64,000 bases of DNA from contig JAIXRW010000057.1 of the NCBI GenBank assembly GCA_027484985.1, positions 47,441-111,440 of the forward strand. The letters run 5' to 3'. The notes under the pieces are model-generated. The model was not told the DNA's origin. It made no database searches and was given only the letters and a program-made list of their open reading frames with translations. Positions 1-8,411 of this stretch are shown piece by piece. The first letter of the stretch is position 1; each line of letters begins with the position of its first letter. The position numbers were made by a program, and so were the translations under genes. The DNA comes from Rhodobacter sp. GTDB taxonomy: Bacteria > Pseudomonadota > Alphaproteobacteria > Rhodobacterales > Rhodobacteraceae.

Positions 1-4
1 GGGT

Positions 5-31
5 CGAAGAATTTTCGGCGAAAATTCTTCG
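5..31. repeat. perfect 13-bp-arm inverted repeat
   Basis: Two 13-base arms (CGAAGAATTTTCG and its complement) are separated by one base, giving a strong hairpin or dyad at the left edge of the window. It lies just beyond the terminator of the leftward Hsp20 gene, so it belongs to whatever lies further left. No flanking T-run is visible, so a terminator role is uncertain; a repeat or binding site is equally possible. Confidence 0.6.
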
Positions 32-45
32 CGGCGGAGAGAAAC

Positions 46-74
46 GAAAAAAGGGGCGCCTGGCGCGCCCCTTT
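46..74 (-). terminator. Rho-independent terminator of the Hsp20 gene
   Basis: On the minus strand a 9-bp GC-rich stem (AAAGGGGCG pairing with CGCCCCTTT, 7-base loop) is followed by a run of T residues. It lies 22 bases past the stop codon of the Hsp20 gene, a classical intrinsic terminator layout. Confidence 0.7.
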
Positions 75-95
75 CCGTTCTGCCGTGGCGAGGGG

Positions 96-551
96 TCAGT
101 TCGCCCGTGCTTCCAGCGCCGGAGCGGTGGCCGAGGCAATCTCGATCCGGCGGGGTTTCAGCGCCTCGGGCGTTTCGCGCACGAGGTCGATATGCAGCAT
201 GCCGTGTTCGTGGCTGGCACCCGTCACGCGCACATGGTCGGCCAGCGCGAAGCGGCGTTCGAAGGCGCGGGTCGCGATGCCACGGTGAAGGTAGGTCTTG
301 CCGTCGGGGTCGTCGCCCTTGCGGGCGGTGACGGACAGGGTGCCGTCCTTGACCTCGACATTCAGCTCGTCAGGGGTAAAGCCCGCGACGGCGACCGAGA
401 TGCGATAGCCGTCTTCGGCGGTCTTTTCGATATTGTAGGGCGGATAGGTGGGCTGGGCCAGATCGGCGCTGAGTGCGCGGTCCATCAGATCGGCAATCCG
501 GTCAAAGCCGACCGTGGCACGGTACAGGGGGGCGAAATCAAGGTTCCGCAT
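96..551 (-). CDS. Hsp20 family small heat-shock protein
   Basis: This is a 151-residue protein with the alpha-crystallin fold typical of IbpA-like small heat-shock chaperones, which hold unfolding proteins as oligomers in the cytoplasm. The alpha-crystallin domain covers roughly residues 35-130: it begins with PPYNIEK, contains the AVAGFTPDELNV strand pair and the LHRGIATRAFERRF segment, and ends near GMLHIDL. The start is supported by a GGAGG ribosome-binding site about ten bases upstream. Length is normal for the family. It is transcribed alone and has its own terminator. No ROSE-type thermometer can be asserted from the short leader. Confidence 0.95.
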   Translation of the reverse strand: MRNLDFAPLYRATVGFDRIADLMDRALSADLAQPTYPPYNIEKTAEDGYRISVAVAGFTPDELNVEVKDGTLSVTARKGDDPDGKTYLHRGIATRAFERRFALADHVRVTGASHEHGMLHIDLVRETPEALKPRRIEIASATAPALEARAN

Positions 552-684
552 GGATCATCCTCCGTTGAGCGATGCTATGTCTTGGCCCTTCCGGGATGGA
601 ACGGGCCGATGGCTGTGCCGGACCCATCATGGCATCCGGCAACGCATAAGTTGGGAAGCGGATTTTCCGCTTTCAAGGGGGCGG

Positions 685-1491
685 TCAGGGAGAGACGCGC
701 AGGAATTTCGCCCCGCCCGTGCCGCTGGACAGCACGCGCACGCCGCCTGTGCCGGGTTCGGCGGCCGCCATATCGGCGCGCAGGCGGGCAAGCGGGCTTT
801 CGGGTGTGCCCGCAAGCGGAACCGCCAGTGACACGGGCGTTCCGTCCATTTCCGCCTTGGCCGAGATGACCGAGACGATGGACACCCCCGTTTGGTCGGC
901 CACAACGACCGGCGCGCCCGAGGCGCCGAATTCCACCGCGCAATCGAGCACCATCAGCCCGGGTTTGCGGCCCAGCACGGTGCAGACCTCTTGGAGCGAG
1001 GGGGCTTCCGAGCGGTCTTCGGCGTAAGAGACGATGCCCACTTCGGCCCCCGGCGCTGCGGCGGGGGCGGTCGGAACCGGGGCGACCTGTGGCAGGCGGA
1101 TCGGGTGGTCAAGACGCAGCAGGGCAAGGTCATTGCCCACCATGTCGAGCGGTTTGGCGCCAAAGCGATAGGCGGGCGGGGTCACTGCGCGGGAGACGCG
1201 GCGATAGGCCTCGGCCCGGCCATTGCGCCAGCCGGCAAGAAAGGTCAGGTCGCTGTCGGCCACGCGTTGCCCCGTGGCCTTGTCATAGAGGCAATGCGCG
1301 GCGGTCAGCACAAGATCGTCGGCAATCAGCGTGCCGGTGCAAAAGCCGGTCTGGCCGATATTGATGCGCCCGACCGCATCCCAGCCGCGCCCCTGATCGG
1401 CCGATTGCAGCGCGCGCATGGTTTGCGCCGATGCCGGGGCGGCAAGGGCAGCAAGGCCAAGGGCAAGGGCAAGACGGCGCGCGTGGATCAT
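685..1491 (-). CDS. secreted trypsin-like serine protease (S1/V8 type)
   Basis: This 268-residue protein has a Sec signal peptide (residues 1-22, ending APASAQ), so it is exported to the periplasm or outside. The catalytic triad is visible: His66 in LTAAHC, Asp121 in GNDLALLRLD and Ser191 in EFGASGAPVV. The serine motif is GASGAP rather than the usual GDSGGP, as in V8/glutamyl-endopeptidase-like members. Cysteines at 51 and 67 could form the usual disulfide next to the active-site His. It follows the Hsp20 gene on the same strand without overlap. Substrate specificity is unknown. Confidence 0.9.
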   Translation of the reverse strand: MIHARRLALALGLAALAAPASAQTMRALQSADQGRGWDAVGRINIGQTGFCTGTLIADDLVLTAAHCLYDKATGQRVADSDLTFLAGWRNGRAEAYRRVSRAVTPPAYRFGAKPLDMVGNDLALLRLDHPIRLPQVAPVPTAPAAAPGAEVGIVSYAEDRSEAPSLQEVCTVLGRKPGLMVLDCAVEFGASGAPVVVADQTGVSIVSVISAKAEMDGTPVSLAVPLAGTPESPLARLRADMAAAEPGTGGVRVLSSGTGGAKFLRVSP

Positions 1492-1539
1492 GCAGCCTTG
1501 GGTAGAAAACGAATCGGGCGAAACTGAGGCGGTCGGGCC

Positions 1540-2814
1540 TTAGCCCAAGGCCGCCGGTTTCGGCCCGCCTGTCGCCCAGTCGAGCAGTTCGACGGTATGC
1601 ACCACCGGAATGGCGGTGCTTGACCCGATCTGCATCATGCAGCCAAGGTTTCCGGCGGCAATCACATCGGGGTTGCGGGCTTCCAGCGTGGCAACCTTGC
1701 GCCGCTTGAGTTCGCCCGAAATCTCGGGTTGCAGCAGATTGTAGGTGCCGGCCGAGCCGCAGCAGAGGTGGCTGTTTTCGGGTTCCACCACGTCAAAGCC
1801 CGCGCGTTTGAGCAGATCTTTTGGCGTGGATTTGATCTGCTGGCCGTGTTGCAGCGAACAGGCGGCGTGATAGGCGACGCGCAGGGGTTGTGGGGCGGTG
1901 GCGGGAATGTCGAGCCGCGCCAGAAGTTCGGTCACATCGAGGGCGAGGGCGGCAACCTTGGCCGCATCGGCGGCGATGGGGTCATTGCGGAACATATGGC
2001 CGTAATCCTTGACCGTGGTGCCGCAGCCGCTGGTGTTGATCACGATGGCATCGAGGTCGCCCGCGGCCGTGAAGGCACGGATATTGGCGCGGGCGAAGGC
2101 ATGGGCTTCATCCTCGCGGCCCATGTGATGGGTCAGGGCGCCGCAGCAGCCCATGGAGTGCGGGATCACCACCTCGCAGCCCAGACGGCGCAGAAGGCGG
2201 ATGGTGGCATCGTTGATATCGGTGTTCAGCGCCTTTTGCGCGCAGCCGGTCATCAGGGCCACGCGCATCTTGCGCGGCGCGGTGGGGGCGAAGGTCTGGG
2301 CGTCATCGTTGCGGCTGACGGGGGGGATGCGTTTGGGCACCATGGCCAGCATCGCCTTGACGCGGGCATCGGGGATCAGCGCGGCGAAGGGGCGGCCGAG
2401 TTTGGCCAGCGCGAGTGCCACACGCAAGCGCATCGGATAGGGCAGGGTATTGGCCAGCAGCCAGCGCAGGGCGCGGTCGGCCAGCGGGCGGCGGTAGGTC
2501 GCTTCGATATGGGCGCGGGCGTGATCGACAAGGTGCATGTAATGCACGCCCGAGGGGCAGGTCGTCATGCAGGACAGGCACGAAAGGCAGCGGTCGATAT
2601 GTTTCACCGTGCGGGCATCGGCGGGGCGGCCCTGTTCCAGCATGTCCTTGATCAGGTAGATGCGCCCGCGCGGGCTGTCGAGTTCGTCGCCCAGCACCTG
2701 ATAGGTGGGGCAGGTGGCGGTGCAAAAGCCGCAATGCACGCAGGCGCGCAGGATCTCGTTCGAGCGGGCGGTGGCGGGGTCGCGCAGTTGTTCGGGGGTA
2801 AAGGTCGTTTGCAT
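1540..2814 (-). CDS. glcF: glycolate oxidase iron-sulfur subunit GlcF
   Basis: GlcF passes electrons from the flavin subunits GlcD/GlcE to the respiratory chain during oxidation of glycolate to glyoxylate. The 424-residue protein has two ferredoxin-type motifs, CVHCGFCTATCP near the N-terminus and CLSCLSCMTTCP about 50 residues later. It also has two C-terminal cysteine-rich CCG domains (MGCCGALTHH and HLCCGSAGTYN). The ATG at 2814 is chosen because a GGGGA sequence lies seven bases upstream and the family begins MQT; a TTG four codons earlier is less likely. It is the last gene of the glcD-glcE-glcF run and starts directly after the glcE stop. Confidence 0.96.
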   Translation of the reverse strand: MQTTFTPEQLRDPATARSNEILRACVHCGFCTATCPTYQVLGDELDSPRGRIYLIKDMLEQGRPADARTVKHIDRCLSCLSCMTTCPSGVHYMHLVDHARAHIEATYRRPLADRALRWLLANTLPYPMRLRVALALAKLGRPFAALIPDARVKAMLAMVPKRIPPVSRNDDAQTFAPTAPRKMRVALMTGCAQKALNTDINDATIRLLRRLGCEVVIPHSMGCCGALTHHMGREDEAHAFARANIRAFTAAGDLDAIVINTSGCGTTVKDYGHMFRNDPIAADAAKVAALALDVTELLARLDIPATAPQPLRVAYHAACSLQHGQQIKSTPKDLLKRAGFDVVEPENSHLCCGSAGTYNLLQPEISGELKRRKVATLEARNPDVIAAGNLGCMMQIGSSTAIPVVHTVELLDWATGGPKPAALG

Positions 2815-2815
2815 C

Positions 2816-3886
2816 TTATTCCCCAAACAGGTGGCGCGGGTCGAATTTGGCGGCGATGCCGCAGGTCAGGGCGGCGATGGCGGCGGGTTCTGGATGGTAG
2901 CGCGGCAGGGCACTGGCGGAGCGGACCAAGGTTGCATGGCCGTCAAAGGCGCCAAGGGCAGCGCGCAGGTCACGGCCTTCGTCCACCAGCAGCCAGATCA
3001 GGCCGCCGCCCCAGTCGTAAATCGCGGCACGGGCTTCGGCGCGGGCCACAAGGGCGGGCGCTTTCGACGGGGTGGTCGAGATGCGCCAGACATCCCCCTT
3101 GGCCTGATGGAACGGGGCCACATCGCGGATGGCGGGCCAAGGGTCATGCGCCACCACATCCACCGCGCCAAAGGCGGCAAGGCGGCGGGTCAGTTCGCCG
3201 CTGCGATAGGCGACCGAGGGGGCAAAGCCCTCGACGCGGACAAAGGCCCCTTCGTGCGGCACAAAGGCCGCGCCCGTAACATCGAAGGGTGAGGTAAGGG
3301 CAGCGGAAAGCGCCGCCACGGCCGGTTCCGCGCCCGCCACCGCCACGCGCAGGGTGGCGGCGGTTTCCGGCACCGGCAGCAGCTTGAAGGCCACTTCGGT
3401 CAGCACGCCCAGACGGCCCCACGATCCGGCCATCAGCTTCACAAGGTCGATGCCGGTCACGTTCTTCATCACGCGGCCACCGTTCTTGGCTGGCATGCCC
3501 GTGCCATCGACGAAACGCAGCCCGATCAGGCTGTCGCGGCAGGCCCCCGCCTGCACGCGGCGCGGGCCGCTGGCATTGGCGGCGACCACCCCGCCGATGG
3601 TGCTTTGCCCGCTACGGCCCAGAAGGCCGCGCATATCGGGCACCTCGAAGGGCAGGCGCTGGCCTTGGGCGGCAAGGGCGGCTTCGACCTCGGTCAAGGG
3701 TGTGCCCGCCTGCGCCACCAGCGTCAGCGCGCCCGGTTCGTAAAGGCGGATGCCCGACAGACCGCCGGTTTCGATCACGGCGCCAGATGCGGGCGCAAGG
3801 CTGCGCGTGCCGCCACCCCGTACGGCCAGCTGCCCTGTCGCGCCCTTGATCATCTCGGCCAGTTCGGCCTCGCTTGACGGTCGCAT
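2816..3886 (-). CDS. glcE: glycolate oxidase FAD-binding subunit GlcE
   Basis: GlcE is the smaller flavin-linked subunit of glycolate dehydrogenase. The 356-residue protein has the FAD-binding PCMH fold: GGGTRS near residue 25, then GTPLTEVEAAL and LGRSGQSTIGGVVAANASGPRR. The ATG at 3886 is preferred because GGAAAGG lies a few bases upstream. An ATG five codons earlier lies inside the CATTTTCTGCC sequence of a dispersed repeat and is probably fortuitous. It sits between glcD (108-bp spacer with hairpins) and glcF. Confidence 0.94.
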   Translation of the reverse strand: MRPSSEAELAEMIKGATGQLAVRGGGTRSLAPASGAVIETGGLSGIRLYEPGALTLVAQAGTPLTEVEAALAAQGQRLPFEVPDMRGLLGRSGQSTIGGVVAANASGPRRVQAGACRDSLIGLRFVDGTGMPAKNGGRVMKNVTGIDLVKLMAGSWGRLGVLTEVAFKLLPVPETAATLRVAVAGAEPAVAALSAALTSPFDVTGAAFVPHEGAFVRVEGFAPSVAYRSGELTRRLAAFGAVDVVAHDPWPAIRDVAPFHQAKGDVWRISTTPSKAPALVARAEARAAIYDWGGGLIWLLVDEGRDLRAALGAFDGHATLVRSASALPRYHPEPAAIAALTCGIAAKFDPRHLFGE

Positions 3887-3898
3887 CCCGACCCTTTC

Positions 3899-3988
3899 CA
3901 TTTTCTGCCCTTAAATATCCCACGGGGTAGTCCGTCGGTTTCGCCATCGGTTCGAGAAACCGATGGACTGGGGGGTGTGAAACCCCCC
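3899..3988. repeat. GAGGATATTTG-family half element plus two hairpins
   Basis: The glcD-glcE spacer holds a half copy (3899-3927) of the dispersed repeat found also near 17.7 and 38.7 kb. It has the CATTTTCTGCC arm followed by AAATATCC-CACGGGG. Two hairpins follow: a 9-bp stem at 3944-3966 (CCATCGGTT, 5-base loop) and a 7-bp stem at 3970-3988 (GGGGGGT). They could stabilise or attenuate the glc transcript between the large and small subunit genes. Confidence 0.7.
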
Positions 3989-3994
3989 GCGGGT

Positions 3995-5428
3995 TCAGGC
4001 GGCGCGGCGGCTCGCCGTCACATCCAGCGGGAACACCTTGGCCGGGTTCAGCAGCCAGCGCGGATCGAACACATCCTTGACCCGCAACTGCGCCTCCATG
4101 TCGGCGTGGCTGAACTGCACATGCATCAGGTCACGCTTTTCCACCCCCACGCCATGTTCGCCGGTCAGACAGCCCCCCACCTCGACACAAAGGCGCAGGA
4201 TATCGGCGCCCAGCGCCTCGGCCCGGTCCAGATCGCCGGGCTGGTTGGCATTGAAGATGATCAGGGGGTGCATGTTGCCGTCACCGGCATGAAAGACATT
4301 GGCCACGCGCAGCCCGTATCGGGCCGACAGATCACCGATGCGGCGCAGCACATGGGGCAATTCCGACACGGGGATGGTGCCGTCAAGGCAGATGTAATCG
4401 CCCATCTGCCCCATCGCGCCAAAGGCCGATTTGCGCCCCAGCCAGATGCGGCGCGATTCCTCCTCGGACCGGCTTTCGCGGTAAGCCACGGGGTTGTGGC
4501 GTTCGGCGATGGCGCGGATGCGGGCAAGCTGGTCGTCGATTTCGGCAGGGCTGCCCTCGACCTCGACGATCAGCAGCGCCTCGCAATCGGGGTAGCCCGC
4601 ATGGGCAAAGGCCTCGGTCGCCTCGATACAGAGGCGGTCCATGAATTCGATCGCCACGGGCAGCAGCCCGCCCTTGATGATGTCGGCCACGCAGGCGCCT
4701 GCCACCTCGTTCGCGCCAAAGCCCATCAGCACGGGGCGCGCGCCCTCGGGTTTGGGCAGGATGCGCAGCCATGCTTCGGTAACAACGCCAAGCTGGCCTT
4801 CGGACCCGCAGACCACCCCCAGAAGGTCAAGCCCGCCCGCATCAAGGAAGGGGCCGCCCAGTTGCACCACCTCGCCCGCCATCGTCACCAGGGTGACGCC
4901 CAGCAGGTTGTTGGTGGTCACCCCGTATTTCAGGCAATGCGCCCCGCCCGAATTCATGCCGATATTGCCCGCGATGGCGCAGGCCAGCTGGCTGGACGGG
5001 TCGGGGGCGTAAAAGAAGCCCTCGGCCTCGACCGCGCCCGTGACCGACAGGTTGGTGCGCCCCGATTGCACGCGGATGAAACGGTTGGCGTAATCGGTCT
5101 CGATCACCGCATTCATCCGCGCCACACCCAGCACCACCGCATCCGCCGTGGGCAGCGACCCGCCCGCAAGCGAGGTGCCCGCCCCGCGCGGGATGACCTT
5201 GACCCCCTCGGCATGGCAGGCGCGCAGGATCGCCGACACTTCCTCGGTCGTGCGCGGCAGGGTCACGGCCAGCGGCTGGCAGCGATAGGCGGTCAGCGCG
5301 TCGCATTCATAGGCGCGGGTCTCGACCGGATCGGTGATCAGCGCATCGGCGGGCAAAAGCGCCGCCAGACGCGCCACGATCCGGTCGCGGCGGGCCAGAA
5401 TGGCGGCATCGGGCAGGGGCATGTCCAT
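3995..5428 (-). CDS. glcD: glycolate oxidase subunit GlcD
   Basis: GlcD is the catalytic flavoprotein of glycolate dehydrogenase (FAD-binding PCMH domain plus FAD-linked oxidase C-terminal domain). The 477-residue protein shows the FAD-site sequence VIPRGAGTSLAGGSLP near residues 95-110 and AGNIGMNSGGAHCLKYG further on. The C-terminal half has the HAGDGNMHPLI motif and TGEHGVGVEKRDLM, both hallmarks of GlcD. Length is near the family norm. It is first in the leftward glcDEF operon and is divergent from the DUF599 gene, so the 86-bp gap at 5429-5514 should hold its promoter. No glcC-type regulator is adjacent. Confidence 0.97.
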   Translation of the reverse strand: MDMPLPDAAILARRDRIVARLAALLPADALITDPVETRAYECDALTAYRCQPLAVTLPRTTEEVSAILRACHAEGVKVIPRGAGTSLAGGSLPTADAVVLGVARMNAVIETDYANRFIRVQSGRTNLSVTGAVEAEGFFYAPDPSSQLACAIAGNIGMNSGGAHCLKYGVTTNNLLGVTLVTMAGEVVQLGGPFLDAGGLDLLGVVCGSEGQLGVVTEAWLRILPKPEGARPVLMGFGANEVAGACVADIIKGGLLPVAIEFMDRLCIEATEAFAHAGYPDCEALLIVEVEGSPAEIDDQLARIRAIAERHNPVAYRESRSEEESRRIWLGRKSAFGAMGQMGDYICLDGTIPVSELPHVLRRIGDLSARYGLRVANVFHAGDGNMHPLIIFNANQPGDLDRAEALGADILRLCVEVGGCLTGEHGVGVEKRDLMHVQFSHADMEAQLRVKDVFDPRWLLNPAKVFPLDVTASRRAA

Positions 5429-5514
5429 GGCGCGGCCTTTGGTTGGGATTGGTCAGGAGGTAGAACCAATTTCCGCAGATGACAAGCCGCCCCGCCTTGG
5501 CCTAGACCTGTGGC

Positions 5515-6204
5515 ATGGAACGCCTGCTTCACCTTGGCCCCCTGTCGCCCGCCGATGCCGCCGGTCTGGCGGTGCTGTTTGCATGCTTCCTGCTGTCGGG
5601 CTGGCTGTCGGAACATCCGCCCACAGCGCGGCCCTCGGTCTCGGTGCTGATGGAGCGGTATCGCCGCGCATGGATGGTGGAATTCGTCACCCGCCAGCCG
5701 CGCATCTTTGACGCGACGATCCTCGATTCGCTGCGGCAGGGCACGGCCTTCTTCGCCTCGGCCAGCATGATCGCCATTGGCGGCGGGGTGGCGCTGATCG
5801 GCAACAGCCAGCGGCTGGAAAGCCTCGCCTCGGACCTGTCGCTGCAATCCGAAGGGGTGATGCTGGAGATCAAGATCATCCTGATCATCGGCTTCCTGTC
5901 CAACGCGCTTTTGAAATTCATCTGGTCGCACCGCCTGTTCGGCTATTGCTCGATCCTGATGGCCGCGGTCCCGAACGACGTTTCCGATCCCGCCTGCCAG
6001 CCCCGCGCCGCGCAGGCGGGGGAAATCAACATCACGGCGGCGCGCAGTTTCAATTCGGGCCTGCGTTCGATCTATTTCGCCCTTGCCGCACTGGGCTGGC
6101 TGCTCGGCCCATGGGTGCTGGCGGCCACCGCGCTGGCGGCGGGGGCCCTGTTGATGCGGCGGGAATTCTGGTCGCATTCGCGCAAGGTCATGCTGGGCGG
6201 CTGA
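5515..6204 (+). CDS. DUF599 family inner-membrane protein
   Basis: This 229-residue protein of the DUF599 family has an unknown function. Four hydrophobic segments are visible: about residues 12-30, 78-98, 120-140 and 185-215. The region between the first two carries RYRRAWMVEFVTRQPRIFDATILDS, and the third is followed by WSHRLFGYCSILMAAVPND, typical of the family. It is monocistronic, divergent from glcD and convergent with the 6336-8411 gene. Family assignment is by recognition of the conserved central blocks. Confidence 0.85.
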   Translation: MERLLHLGPLSPADAAGLAVLFACFLLSGWLSEHPPTARPSVSVLMERYRRAWMVEFVTRQPRIFDATILDSLRQGTAFFASASMIAIGGGVALIGNSQRLESLASDLSLQSEGVMLEIKIILIIGFLSNALLKFIWSHRLFGYCSILMAAVPNDVSDPACQPRAAQAGEINITAARSFNSGLRSIYFALAALGWLLGPWVLAATALAAGALLMRREFWSHSRKVMLGG

Positions 6205-6206
6205 CC

Positions 6207-6330
6207 CTTTCACACTTGTCCAAATATCCTCGGGGGGAGGGCCGCTTGCGGCCCGGTCGGGGGGCAGACAGCCCCCCGCGCGCCCGCGCCTTCGGCGCGG
6301 GCTTGTGGCGTGCGGCGGAACGCCGCTCCG
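6207..6330. repeat. composite palindromic repeat B at a convergent gene junction
   Basis: Beginning two bases after the DUF599 stop are a class-2 half arm (CTTTCAC...AAATATCCTCGGGGGG, 6207-6238), a GGGCCGC/GCGGCCC hairpin and a GGGGGG-CAGACAG-CCCCCC type hairpin. A GCCCGCGCC/GGCGCGGGC hairpin and a GCGGCG/CGCCGC hairpin (6306-6330) follow. The same modules in the same or inverted order recur near 17.7, 22.6 and 38.8 kb. It fills the gap between two genes that end toward each other, so it may terminate transcription from both sides. Confidence 0.8.
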
Positions 6331-6335
6331 CTTGG

Positions 6336-8411
6336 TCAGGGGGCGGGGCGGGGGCGGCGGCCTTCGACCAGCCAGGCGGTCAGGGCCAGCAGGGCCGCCA
6401 GCAACAGCCAGGCCCAGGCGGGCAGCAGGGGCGACAGGGTGATGTCTTGTGTGACATAGGCCCCGCGCGGGGTGATGCCGATCCAGCCGCGACCCGTGGC
6501 GGGGCGGCCTTCGCGCACGGTGCGGATTTCGGGCAGGCCGCCCTCGATGCGGGTGATGCCGCCATTGGTGGGGGCGATCACGGGGTCAAGCTCGGCGCCG
6601 CTGGCGATGGTCTGGACAAATTCGCGCGGGGCGGGGGGGCCCACGGCGATGACGCGGGTCAGATCGCCCTGTTCCAGCCGGTACAGGCCCATGGCCGGGG
6701 CCTGCCAGTCGGCCTGATAGCGGCCGGGGCCGGTTTCGGGCATCGGCAGGGCGGTTGTGCTGCCATCGGGGGCGGTGATCGTCACGTCGCCGGGCGGGTT
6801 CGGCGCGATGCTGCGGCGGGTGATGGTCAGGCGATCGCCCTTTGCGGTGGCGGTCAGCGCCTCTTCTTCAAGATCGGGTTCCTTGAGCATCCAGTGCGCC
6901 AGACGGCGCAGCAGTTCCAGTTGCGGCCCGCCGCCTTCGAAGCCGCGACCCCAGAGCCAGGCCTGATCTGATGCCAGCACGGCCACGCGCCCTTTGCCCA
7001 CGCGGTTGAGCACCAGAAGCGGGCGGTCATCGGGGCCCGACATCACCACCTGCCCCGCGACGGGTTTCACCTCGACCAGCCGGAACCAGCGGCCCCAGCC
7101 GCCCTTTGGGGCCAGCGCCTCGAGCCCTTCGGTGACGGGGTGTTTCTTGCCCAGTTCGGTCAGTTCGGGGCGGAAGCCCTGTTCGATCACCCGCGCGGTG
7201 GGTTCGACGGGCAGCACCTCGGCCAAGGGAGAGCGCCACAGGCTATCGACCGCGCCATATTCGGGACCGGCGGCCACCAGCACGGTGCCGCCCTCTTTCA
7301 CGTAATTGGCCACGTTTTCAAGATAGGACATCGGCAGGATGCCCCGCATGCGGTAGCGGTCAAAGATGATCAGGTCGAAATCCTTGATCTTTTCGACGAA
7401 CAATTCGCGGGTCGGAAAGGCGATGAGCGACAGTTCCGAGACGGGGATGCCATCCTGTTTTTCCGGCGGGCGCAGGATGGTGAAATGGACGAGGTCCACA
7501 TTGGCATCGGATTTCAGAAGGTTGCGCCAGACCCTTTCGCCTGCATGCGGCTCGCCCGACACCAGCAGCACGCGCAGGCGGTCGCGCACGCCGTTGATCT
7601 GCACCACGGCGGCGTTGTTGCGGTCGGTCAGTTCGCCTTCGGCCTGCGGGGTGGCGAATTGCAGCACGTTCATGCCGCCATGGGGCAGGCGGACGGGCAG
7701 GTCGATATCCTGACCCACGGGGATGGTATAGGTTTGCGGGGCGGCGTCATCGACGGTGATGGTGAGGTCGGCTTGGGTATCGCCGGGGGCGGCGCCTTCA
7801 TCCTCGATCCGCAGGGTCAGTTTCACCTCTTCGTTCAGGATGGCAAAGGCGGGGGCGTTCTTGACGATAAGGCGGCGGTCCCAGTCGGTTTCGCGGCCCG
7901 TCAGCAGCAGGTGCAGGGGGGCGGGCATCTGCGGGGCAAGGCCAAGGTCGTGGATGCGGCCGTCTGACACGAGGATCGCCCCTGCGATGCGGGCGCGGGG
8001 TTCTTCGGCCATCGCCTCGGCCAAGGCGGTCATGGCGAGCGATCCTGCATCCTCGGCCCCGTCGGAAAAGCGGATGGTGCGCAGTTCGGTATTGGGCAGG
8101 GCCGCGACCTGCGCTGTGATGCGGGCCACGGCGGCATCGGTTTGCGCCTTGCGATCCGACAGGGTTTGGCTGGCGCTTTCGTCCACCACCAGAAGGACGA
8201 TATCGGACAGCGGCGCGCGGTCTTCGCGTTGCAGGGCGGGGTTGGCGATGGCGGCCAGCAGGGCAAGGGCGGTCAGAACGCGCAGCCACGCCCCTGACAG
8301 GCCGCGCCACAGCGCAAGGGCAAGGCCAAGGGCTGCAAGGGCGGCCAGCGCATAAAGCACGGGCCAAGCGACCAGCGGATCGAACAGCAGCGAGGCCGCG
8401 CCGAAATTCAT
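6336..8411 (-). CDS. GATase-like membrane protein of the MoxR/DUF58 operon
   Basis: This 691-residue membrane protein has two N-terminal hydrophobic segments (about residues 12-60) and one at the C-terminus (about 658-680). The N-terminal part after the helices contains DIVLLVVDESASQTLSDR, resembling a von Willebrand A-type metal site. The middle (about 290-500) contains LIIFDRYRMRGILP and EGGTVLVAAGPEY, resembling the glutamine-amidotransferase-like fold seen in putative membrane GATases. It is the last gene of the moxR operon and overlaps the upstream gene by four bases (ATGA), implying translational coupling. The function is unknown; a role in envelope-linked protein-complex assembly is inferred from MoxR neighbours. 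Confidence 0.8.
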   Translation of the reverse strand: MNFGAASLLFDPLVAWPVLYALAALAALGLALALWRGLSGAWLRVLTALALLAAIANPALQREDRAPLSDIVLLVVDESASQTLSDRKAQTDAAVARITAQVAALPNTELRTIRFSDGAEDAGSLAMTALAEAMAEEPRARIAGAILVSDGRIHDLGLAPQMPAPLHLLLTGRETDWDRRLIVKNAPAFAILNEEVKLTLRIEDEGAAPGDTQADLTITVDDAAPQTYTIPVGQDIDLPVRLPHGGMNVLQFATPQAEGELTDRNNAAVVQINGVRDRLRVLLVSGEPHAGERVWRNLLKSDANVDLVHFTILRPPEKQDGIPVSELSLIAFPTRELFVEKIKDFDLIIFDRYRMRGILPMSYLENVANYVKEGGTVLVAAGPEYGAVDSLWRSPLAEVLPVEPTARVIEQGFRPELTELGKKHPVTEGLEALAPKGGWGRWFRLVEVKPVAGQVVMSGPDDRPLLVLNRVGKGRVAVLASDQAWLWGRGFEGGGPQLELLRRLAHWMLKEPDLEEEALTATAKGDRLTITRRSIAPNPPGDVTITAPDGSTTALPMPETGPGRYQADWQAPAMGLYRLEQGDLTRVIAVGPPAPREFVQTIASGAELDPVIAPTNGGITRIEGGLPEIRTVREGRPATGRGWIGITPRGAYVTQDITLSPLLPAWAWLLLAALLALTAWLVEGRRPRPAP

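Noticed and set aside
192..869. Long plus-strand open frame opposite the Hsp20 gene
   Set aside because: High-GC DNA gives long antisense frames. The minus strand carries an unmistakable Hsp20 gene with a ribosome-binding site and terminator.
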